A stretch of DNA of 39,158 bases from Betaproteobacteria bacterium. Lineage in GTDB: Bacteria > Pseudomonadota > Gammaproteobacteria > Burkholderiales > Burkholderiaceae_C. Positions within the stretch are counted from its first letter, which is position 1, and each line of letters begins with the position of its first letter. Shown one piece after another: positions 33,561 to 39,158 of this stretch. The translations under genes were made by a program, and so were the position numbers. The stretch lies in NCBI GenBank assembly GCA_016868355.1, contig VGHB01000021.1, positions 1-39,158 on the forward strand. Reading direction: 5' to 3'. A model generated the notes under the pieces. It saw only the letters and a list, made by a program, of their open reading frames with translations. It did no database searches and was not told the DNA's origin.

Positions 33561-34697
33561 ATGCAGATCGACCGCATCCGCCTGCACCCGCTGGAGGTGC
33601 CCATGAGCCGCCCGATCAAGATGGCGGGCGAGACGCTGACCCACGCGCACACGCTGCTGGCCGGCATCACCGACGAGACGGGGCGCACCGGCTGGGGCGA
33701 GGCCAGCGCCGCGCCGCTGATGACGGGCGAGACGCTGGCGAGCCTGGCCGCCAGCACCGAATACCTGGCCTCGCGCCTGCCCGGATGCCGGGTGGACGAC
33801 GCCGATGCGATCGCGCCGCTGCTGGACGGGTTGCTCTACGCCAACCCCTCGGCCAAGTCCTGCCTGGAGACAGCGCTGATGGACCTGCTGGCCCAGCGCA
33901 CCGGCATTCCGCTGCACCAGTGGCTGCGCGGCGCCGCGCCGCTGGCCATGCCGCGGCTGGAGCTGCTGCACATGCTCGCCTCCGGCGACCTGGAAGGCGA
34001 GCTGGAGGAAGCCCGCGTGCTGCGCGCGCAGGGCTGGCGGCAATGGAAGATCAAGGTCGGCACCGGCCCGGCGGACCTGGACGTGACGCGGGTGGCGCGC
34101 CTGTCCGAGGCGCTGCGGGGCGACGTGGTGTCGGCCGACGCCAACCAGGCGCTGTCGGACGATACCGCCCTGGCCATCGCCCGCGCCGGCGTGACGCACG
34201 GCCTGGGCTTTCTCGAACAACCTTTCCGCGTCGGGCGCATCGAGGCGATGGCCCGCCTGCACCGGGACACCGGCCTGCCGCTGTGCGCGGACGAATCCAT
34301 CCAGGACCTGGACGACATCCGCCGCCACCATGCCGCCGCCGCGGCCCAGGGTGCCAGCCTGAAACTGATCAAGCTGGGCGGCACCCAGGCGCTGGTCGAG
34401 GCCGGGCGCCTGTGCCTGGCGCAGGGCATGCGGGTGAACCTCGCCTGCAAGGTGGCCGAGACCACCATCTCGGCGGCCGCCACCGCGCACGCGGGCTTCG
34501 CGCTGGGCGCGGTGGACTGGGGCTTCAGCATGTCCAACCGCTACCTCGCGCAGGACCTCTGCGCCGCGCCGCTGTCGCCGCTGGACGGCGGCGTGCTCGC
34601 CAGCCAGTTGTCCGCCCCCGGCGTGGGCTTCGCGCCCGAGGCCGGGCGCCTGCGCGCCTTCGCCAGCCCCGGCCTGCCGGCCCGGGACTTCCACTGA
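33561..34697 (+). CDS. Enolase-superfamily enzyme (mandelate racemase/muconate cycloisomerase type)
   Basis: The 378-residue protein has the capping domain first (IDRIRLHPLEVPMSRPIKMAG) and then the barrel with a KIK pair (Lys163, Lys165), metal ligands Asp193 (SADANQ), Glu219 (EQPF) and Asp244 (ADES), and Lys268 in LKLIKLGG. A Lys at the end of the second and sixth strands is the muconate-lactonizing-enzyme subgroup pattern, which includes cycloisomerases, dipeptide epimerases and several sugar-acid-like enzymes. The reaction cannot be assigned from motifs. It is 21 bases downstream of the dehydrogenase gene. Confidence 0.85.
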   Translation: MQIDRIRLHPLEVPMSRPIKMAGETLTHAHTLLAGITDETGRTGWGEASAAPLMTGETLASLAASTEYLASRLPGCRVDDADAIAPLLDGLLYANPSAKSCLETALMDLLAQRTGIPLHQWLRGAAPLAMPRLELLHMLASGDLEGELEEARVLRAQGWRQWKIKVGTGPADLDVTRVARLSEALRGDVVSADANQALSDDTALAIARAGVTHGLGFLEQPFRVGRIEAMARLHRDTGLPLCADESIQDLDDIRRHHAAAAAQGASLKLIKLGGTQALVEAGRLCLAQGMRVNLACKVAETTISAAATAHAGFALGAVDWGFSMSNRYLAQDLCAAPLSPLDGGVLASQLSAPGVGFAPEAGRLRAFASPGLPARDFH

Positions 34698-34733
34698 ATC
34701 GCTTTCTTCCGAACCACAACACAGGAGACACGC

Positions 34734-35723
34734 ATGCATTCCGGAATCCGCCGCCGCACCCTCCCCTCCCTGCTGCTGGCCGCCGCCGCCACCGCAGCCG
34801 CCCTGATGCCGGGCCTGGCCCGGGCCAGCTACCCGGAACGCCCGATCCGGCTGGTGCTGCCCTTCGCCGCGGGCGGGCCCTCGGACGTGCTGGGCCGGGC
34901 CCTGGGCCAGAAGCTCTCCGCCTCCATGGGCAAGCCGGTGGTCGTGGACAACAAGCCCGGCGCCGGCACCAACCTAGCGGCCGACCTGGTGGCCAAGTCG
35001 GCGCCCGACGGCTACACGCTGTTCCTGATGATGGTGGGCAGCCAAGCGATCAACGAGGCGATGCACCCCAAGCTGTCCTATGACACGGTGAAGGACTTCG
35101 CGCCGGTGAGCCTGCTGGCTGCCTCCTCGCTGATGTTCGTGGCCCACCCCTCGGTGCCCGCGCGCAACCTGGCCGACGTGATCCGCCTGGCCCGGGCTGA
35201 GCCGACCAAGTACAACTTCGCCTCCTCCGGCGCGGGCACGCCCCTGCACCTGGGCGGCGAGCTCCTGAACAAGGGCGCGGGCACGAAGATCGTCCACGTT
35301 CCCTACAAGGGCGCGGCCCCGGCGCTGCAGGACGTGCTGGGTGGCCAGGTGCAGTTCGCCATGGTGGGCACGCCCTCGGCCCTCACGCACGTGAAGTCGG
35401 GCAAGCTCACCGCCATCGGCGTGACCAGCGCGCAGCGCACCACCCTGGCGCCCGACGTGCCCACCATCGCCGAGACGGTGCCGGGCTACGAGGTGGAACT
35501 GGTCTACGCCATCGTGGCGCCGGCCAACACGCCCAAGGCGATTGTCGACAGGCTCAATGCGGAAATCGGCGCCGCCATGCGCGACGCCGAGATGCGCGAG
35601 AAACTGCTGGCCCAGGGCTTCGAGGTGCGCACCAGCACGCCCGACCAGCTCGGCGCCTACATCCGCAGCGAGATCCGCAAGTGGGCGCCCATCGTCAAGG
35701 AAACAGGAGTCAAACCCGAATGA
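34734..35723 (+). CDS. Bug-family (TctC-like) binding protein 2
   Basis: The 329-residue periplasmic receptor has a signal peptide (LPSLLLAAAATAAALMPGLARA), then YPERPIRLVLPFAAGGPSDVLGR, VVVDNKPGAGTNLAADLVAKSAPDGYT and HVPYKGAAPALQDVLGGQVQFAM, all Bug hallmarks. It differs clearly from the other Bug protein encoded at 29743-30717, so the two divergent operons each contribute one receptor. No transporter membrane subunits are in the window. ACAGGAGACACGC precedes the ATG; the end overlaps the dehydratase gene. Confidence 0.88.
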   Translation: MHSGIRRRTLPSLLLAAAATAAALMPGLARASYPERPIRLVLPFAAGGPSDVLGRALGQKLSASMGKPVVVDNKPGAGTNLAADLVAKSAPDGYTLFLMMVGSQAINEAMHPKLSYDTVKDFAPVSLLAASSLMFVAHPSVPARNLADVIRLARAEPTKYNFASSGAGTPLHLGGELLNKGAGTKIVHVPYKGAAPALQDVLGGQVQFAMVGTPSALTHVKSGKLTAIGVTSAQRTTLAPDVPTIAETVPGYEVELVYAIVAPANTPKAIVDRLNAEIGAAMRDAEMREKLLAQGFEVRTSTPDQLGAYIRSEIRKWAPIVKETGVKPE

Positions 35724-37285
35724 GAGGCGCCCCCGTCATCGACCCCCGCAGCGAGAAGAAGATCACCGGCCCCATCATCCGGCTGCACCCCGACGACAAC
35801 GTGGTGGTGGCCCGCACCGACGTGGCCATCGGCACCGCGGTGCCGTCGGAAGGCTGGACCACCCGCAGCCAGGTGCCGGCGGGCCACAAGATCGCCGCGC
35901 GCCGCATCGCCAGGGGGGAGCCAATCCTGAAGTACGCGGTGACGGTGGGCTTCGCCGCCTCGGACATCGAGCCGGGCACCTGGGTCCACAGCCACAACAC
36001 CGAGTTCCGCGAGTTCGACCGCGACTACGCCCACGCCCGCGACTTCAGGCCGGTGCAGTTGCTGCCCGAGTCCGAGCAGGCCACCTTCCAGGGCTACGTG
36101 CGGCCCGACGGGCGCGTGGGCACGCGCAACTTCATCGGCATCCTGGCCACGGTGAACTGCTCGGCCACCGTGGTCCACAAGATCGCCGAGTGGTTCACGC
36201 CCGAGCGGCTGGCCGTCTACCCCAACGTCGACGGCGTGGTGGCCTTCGCGCACGGCATCGGCTGCGGCATGGAGATGACCGGCGAGCCGATGCAGCTGCT
36301 GCGGCGGACGATGGCCGGCTACGCCCGCCACCCGAACCTGGCGGCGGCCCTCATCATCGGCCTGGGCTGCGAGCGCAACCAGCTCCAGGGCCTGATGGCG
36401 CAGGAGAACCTCAGCGCCGGCGGCAACCTGCACACCTTCGTCATGCAGGAGACCGGCGGCACCCGCAAGACCATCGAGGCCGGCATCGAGGCGGTGAAGG
36501 CCCTGCTGTCCGAGGCGAACCAGGCGCGCCGCCAGACGGTCAGCGCCAGCCACCTGTGCGTGGGGCTGCAGTGCGGCGGCTCCGACGGCTTTTCCTCCAT
36601 CACCGCCAACCCGGCGCTGGGCGCGGCGGTGGACATCCTGGCGCGCCACGGCGGCACCGGCATCCTGTCGGAGACGCCCGAGATCTACGGCGTGGAGCAC
36701 ACCCTCACCCGCCGCGCCGCCAGCCGCGAAGTGGGCGAGAAGCTGGTGGAACGCATCCGCTGGTGGAAGGAGGATTACTCCGTCGGCCGCGACGTGCAGA
36801 TCAACGGCGCGGTGAGCCCCGGCAACCAGATGGGGGGGCTGGCCAACATCTTCGAGAAGTCGCTGGGCTCCTCGATGAAGGGCGGCACCGGCCCGCTGAT
36901 GGAGGTGTACCGCTACGCCGAGCCGGTGACCGCCAAGGGCTTCGTCTTCATGGACTCGCCCGGCTTCGACCCGGTGTCGGCCACCGGGCAGATTGCCGGC
37001 GGCGCCAACCTGATCGCCTTCACCACCGGCCGCGGCTCGATGTTCGGCTCCAAGCCGGCGCCCTGCGTCAAGCTGGCCACCAACACGCCGATGTACCAGC
37101 GCCTGACCGAGGACATGGACATCAACTGCGGCGAGATCCTCGACGGCACCGCCACGATGGACGAGATGGGCCAGCGCATCTTCGAGCTGTTCCTGCGCGT
37201 GGCCTCGGGCGAACGCTCCAAGAGCGAACTGCTCGGGCTGGGTGACCACGAGTTCGTGCCCTGGCAGATCGGGATCATGAGCTGA
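35720..37285 (+). CDS. UxaA-family sugar-acid dehydratase (altronate/galactarate type)
   Basis: The 521-residue enzyme has a SAF-like N-terminal domain (IIRLHPDDNVVVARTDVAIGT, then GHKIAARRIARGEPILKY) followed by the UxaA core: GYVRPDGRVGTRNFIGILATVNCSA, FAHGIGCGM, GLGCERNQ and VGLQCGGSDGFSSITANPALG. These Cys/Asn residues are in the iron/substrate region of the family. UxaA and GarD dehydrate altronate and galactarate to 2-keto-3-deoxy acids. SAF and core domains are fused here, as in full-length family members. The ATG at 35720 overlaps the Bug stop and the TGA overlaps the next ATG by one base. Confidence 0.87.
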   Translation: MRGAPVIDPRSEKKITGPIIRLHPDDNVVVARTDVAIGTAVPSEGWTTRSQVPAGHKIAARRIARGEPILKYAVTVGFAASDIEPGTWVHSHNTEFREFDRDYAHARDFRPVQLLPESEQATFQGYVRPDGRVGTRNFIGILATVNCSATVVHKIAEWFTPERLAVYPNVDGVVAFAHGIGCGMEMTGEPMQLLRRTMAGYARHPNLAAALIIGLGCERNQLQGLMAQENLSAGGNLHTFVMQETGGTRKTIEAGIEAVKALLSEANQARRQTVSASHLCVGLQCGGSDGFSSITANPALGAAVDILARHGGTGILSETPEIYGVEHTLTRRAASREVGEKLVERIRWWKEDYSVGRDVQINGAVSPGNQMGGLANIFEKSLGSSMKGGTGPLMEVYRYAEPVTAKGFVFMDSPGFDPVSATGQIAGGANLIAFTTGRGSMFGSKPAPCVKLATNTPMYQRLTEDMDINCGEILDGTATMDEMGQRIFELFLRVASGERSKSELLGLGDHEFVPWQIGIMS

Positions 37286-38349
37286 TGGCCGCCGAAGCAC
37301 CCCGGCGCGTGCCGGTCGACCGGCTGGCCGCCTTCATCACCCGCGCGCTGCAGGCCGGCGGCCTGCCGCCCGACGATGCCGCCACCGTGGGCGGCCTGAT
37401 GGCCGAGGCCGACCTGCAAGGCTCGGACGGCCACGGCGTGATCCGCCTGGCGCCCTACCTCAAGCGCCTGCGCGCCGGCGGCCTGAACACCCGGCCGGAC
37501 ATCCGCATCGTGAGCGAGCGGCCGGCGATGGCCCTGCTCGATGGCGACAACGGCATGGGGCACCTGGTGATGTCGAAGGCAGCGCGCATCGCGATCGACA
37601 AGGCCCGCGCCTGCGGCATCGGCTGGGTGGGCGCGCGCCACAGCAACCATGCGGGCCCGGCCTCGCTGTACCTGCGCGAGCCGCTGCGCGAGGGCATGGT
37701 GGCCCTGTATTTCGCGGTGGGCAACGCCAACCACCTGCCGCCCTGGGGTGGCATGGACATGCTGCTGTCCACCAACCCGATCGCGGTGGGCATTCCCGCC
37801 GGCAGCGAGCCGCCGGTGATGCTGGACATGGCCACCACGGTGGCCGCCTACGGCAAGGTCAAGGCCAAGGCCAAGCGCGGCGAGATGATGCCCGAGGGCT
37901 GGATGATCGACCGCCAGGGCCGCCCGCTGCTGGACCCGACCCGCGCCGACGAAGGCTTCCTGCTGCCGATCGGCGGGCACAAGGGCTACGGGCTGGCGCT
38001 GGTGGTGGGCCTGCTGGCCGGCACCCTCAACGGCGCAGCCATGGGCCGCGACGTGGTCGATTTCAACAATGACTTCGTGTCCACCACCAACACCGGGCAG
38101 GCCATCCTGGTGATCGACCCGCGCGCGTTCATCGGCGAAGCGGCGCTGCGCCAGGCGGTCGACACCGTGGTGCGCGACATCCGCGCCAGCCAGCGCCTGC
38201 CGGGGGTGGAGCGCATCTGGCTGCCGGGCGAGCAGAGCTTCCAGCGCCGGCAGGACTACGCGGCGCACGGCATTCCGCTGCCGGCGGCCCTGCTGGCCGA
38301 CCTGCGGGCGCTGGCCGGCGACCTGGGCATCGCGCCCCTGGCAGACTAG
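37285..38349 (+). CDS. Ldh2-family malate/lactate/ureidoglycolate-type dehydrogenase
   Basis: The 354-residue NAD(P)-dependent 2-hydroxyacid dehydrogenase of the Ldh_2 fold (not the Rossmann LDH) has EADLQGSDGHGVIRLAPYLKRL near the N-terminus, VGARHSNHAGPASLY with the catalytic His, STNPIAVGIPAG, PVMLDMATTVAAYGKV and LPIGGHKGYGLALVVGLLAG. Members oxidise malate, sulfolactate, ureidoglycolate or sugar-derived 2-hydroxy acids. As last gene of the sugar-acid operon it may oxidise a hydroxy-acid intermediate. A ureidoglycolate role is unlikely because it lies in a different operon, with its own regulator, from the ureido genes. Confidence 0.85.
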   Translation: MAAEAPRRVPVDRLAAFITRALQAGGLPPDDAATVGGLMAEADLQGSDGHGVIRLAPYLKRLRAGGLNTRPDIRIVSERPAMALLDGDNGMGHLVMSKAARIAIDKARACGIGWVGARHSNHAGPASLYLREPLREGMVALYFAVGNANHLPPWGGMDMLLSTNPIAVGIPAGSEPPVMLDMATTVAAYGKVKAKAKRGEMMPEGWMIDRQGRPLLDPTRADEGFLLPIGGHKGYGLALVVGLLAGTLNGAAMGRDVVDFNNDFVSTTNTGQAILVIDPRAFIGEAALRQAVDTVVRDIRASQRLPGVERIWLPGEQSFQRRQDYAAHGIPLPAALLADLRALAGDLGIAPLAD

Positions 38350-38523
38350 GGGCTGTGTTCAAACTTCAAACTGATGTTGATGACACTTTCAGCGAATTCA
38401 ACCGCAAGCGTTTCTGCCGTCATCAGATCAATCGACCTGGCAGCATGCTATGCCGAAGCTACTGGCGAAAGTGTATTGACCCAGTGATTTCCTGCTCAGG
38501 TGTTATGTTGAAAGGAAACACCG
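38350..38523. other. Leader of an IS3-type insertion sequence remnant
   Basis: GC content drops sharply after the dehydrogenase stop. The stretch contains TGTTGATGACACTTTCAGCGAATTC, which I take as part of an insertion-sequence left end, and TTGACC at 38476 as a possible -35. The matching inverted repeat is not visible in the window, so the exact end cannot be fixed. Confidence 0.35.
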
Positions 38524-38605
38524 ATGAGCATTCAGATGGAAGACGACATCAAGCGATGGGACGGCCAAGCGCATGACGGCCTTGATTTTGAACATCATCC
38601 AAGGC
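38524..38605 (+). pseudogene. IS3-family orfA (DUF1153-like) remnant, frameshifted
   Basis: ATG at 38524 opens MSIQMEDDIKRW, the characteristic start of a group of IS3-type orfA transposases (M-DDDIKRWTAKRK-ALV-EIIQGK-T). One extra G at 38560 shifts the frame; reading on from 38561 gives TAKRMTALILNIIQG. Similarity ends at about 38605. AAAGGAAACACCG precedes the ATG. The protein cannot be made intact, and orfB is absent. Confidence 0.6.
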
Positions 38606-38676
38606 CGCTGCACAGCGCCGAGCCGCTGGGCATGAAGGCGCTGGCCGAAAGGGCCCAGCGCCTGGGCCAACAGCTG

Positions 38677-38873
38677 GCGCGCGAGGCCGCCTCGCGGATC
38701 AGGTCGGCCGAGGGGGCCTCGTACAGGCAGTAGGTCTTCTTCTTGTCGGCGCTGAGGAACTAGAACAGTCAGTTCACGCGCACGTCCGCGTTGATCTGCT
38801 TGACCGCCAGCGCGCCCTCGTTGCTGAGGTTGAGCTGCTCGGCGAAATTGCGCTCGATCAGGTACAGGCCCAC
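38677..38873 (-). pseudogene. DUF4242-family protein remnant with two stop codons
   Basis: On the minus strand the frame reads LYLIERNFAEQLNLSNEGAL, AVKQINADVRVN, stop (TGA at 38769-38771), LF, stop (TAG at 38760-38762), then FLSADKKKTYCLYEAPSADL and IREAASR. This matches small DUF4242 proteins (LIERNFAEQL..., WLFSFLSAD-KKTYCLYEAP), where the first stop replaces a Trp and the second a Ser or similar. After SRA the usual C-terminal part is missing and unrelated sequence follows. The possible GTG start is at 38873. Confidence 0.65.
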
Positions 38874-38921
38874 AGTGGCTCCCTTGCTTGAGGATTGAGC
38901 CCGCGCCAGATTGTGCCGGCC

Positions 38922-39158
38922 TCAGCCCAGAGCGTCGTGGATCTGCTCATGAAACTGCGCCATCGTCATGGCCACGTCGATCTCTCGCGGCAGCGCGTCG
39001 CGCGCGGAGAAGACCCCCAGCAGCTTGCCACCCGCATCCACGACCGGCAGGTGCCGAAAGCCCCGCTCCAGCATGATCAGCACCGCCTGCGACACCGTGG
39101 TGTCGGGCCGCACGGTGTGCGGGTTGCGGGTCATCACATTGGCCACCGGCGTGGTCTT
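38922..39158 (-). CDS. CBS-domain protein, C-terminal part (runs off the window)
   Basis: The minus-strand frame is open to the window edge and encodes 78 residues ending in a TGA at 38922-38924: VANVMTRNPHTVRPDTTVSQA, VLIMLERGFRHLPVVDAGG, KLLGVFSARDALPREID and an acidic-helical tail. VMT-NPHTV...D-TV--A---M-----RHLPVVD--G-LLGV-S-RD is the classic CBS half, which binds adenosyl ligands in pairs. Another CBS motif should lie upstream, beyond 39158. It may begin with the GTG at 39146 only if truncated, which I think unlikely because the frame continues upstream as KTTP. The role is unknown. Confidence 0.75.
   Translation of the reverse strand, partial: KTTPVANVMTRNPHTVRPDTTVSQAVLIMLERGFRHLPVVDAGGKLLGVFSARDALPREIDVAMTMAQFHEQIHDALG

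Noticed and set aside
32538-34739. Very long minus-strand frame (733 codons) opposite the dehydrogenase and enolase genes
   Set aside because: A by-product of extreme GC at third positions. The + strand carries clear catalytic motifs of two enzyme families, while the minus-strand product is His/Arg/Gln-rich without domains.
35657-37300. Long minus-strand frame opposite the UxaA-family gene
   Set aside because: Same GC-driven shadow; the + strand protein has full family motifs.
1-39158. tRNA, rRNA, CRISPR arrays, integrase or phage genes
   Set aside because: None recognised on either strand. The tandem repeats at 1-165 and 823-1002 are coding repeats without spacers.

Overview
The window looks like a chromosomal or large-replicon segment from a Burkholderiales-type betaproteobacterium. 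Supporting this are the high GC content, two Bug/TctC-family orphan binding proteins, AtzG/E/H/F-type ureido hydrolases, and many start/stop-overlapping genes. I see no tRNA, rRNA or CRISPR array. The taxonomic call is inference from gene families and composition, not from a marker gene.

Left part (1 to about 9.3 kb): ordinary accessory and housekeeping genes. In order these are the Gly/Pro-repeat tail of a protein cut by the window edge, a secreted protein with ten hexapeptide QQ-AY repeats, a periplasmic TlpA-like thioredoxin, an exported SAM-methyltransferase-like protein overlapping an APC permease, a membrane protein fused to a spermidine-synthase-like domain, a Tat-exported PhoD phosphatase behind a perfect palindrome, a decayed GNAT acetyltransferase and the fluoride channel CrcB.

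Central part (9.36 to 27.04 kb): the most notable system. Sixteen genes run in one direction, most of them overlapping by 1 to 4 bases. They encode allophanate hydrolase (AtzF), a natural AtzG-AtzE fusion, AtzH, a formamidase, a BiuH-type biuret hydrolase, a second isochorismatase-like hydrolase, and two complete ABC importers (a BMP/nucleoside-type and a Dpp-type) whose genes are interleaved with the hydrolases. A GntR/FCD regulator closes the run. There is no AtzD (cyanuric acid hydrolase). The set reads as uptake and stepwise hydrolysis of a biuret/triuret/carboxybiuret-like ureido compound through biuret and dicarboxyurea to allophanate and then ammonia and CO2. The true substrate cannot be read from sequence.

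Next (27.1 to 29.74 kb): a small arsenic operon (arsR, arsC, aquaglyceroporin, no efflux pump), with a molybdate-transporter (modC) tail fragment upstream of it. It is bracketed by two separate, same-orientation remnants of IS91-family transposases.

Right part (29.74 to 38.35 kb): a visibly more GC-rich sugar-acid catabolic block of two divergent operons. One holds an SMP-30 lactonase, a HutC-type GntR regulator and a Bug protein. The other holds a 3-hydroxyacyl-CoA/gulonate-type dehydrogenase, an enolase-superfamily enzyme, a Bug protein, a UxaA-family dehydratase and an Ldh2-family dehydrogenase. The shared intergenic region carries two copies of an ACTTGT-NCGT-ACA operator-like sequence. 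The last 0.8 kb holds a frameshifted IS3-type orfA, a DUF4242 pseudogene with two stop codons, and a CBS-domain protein running off the window.
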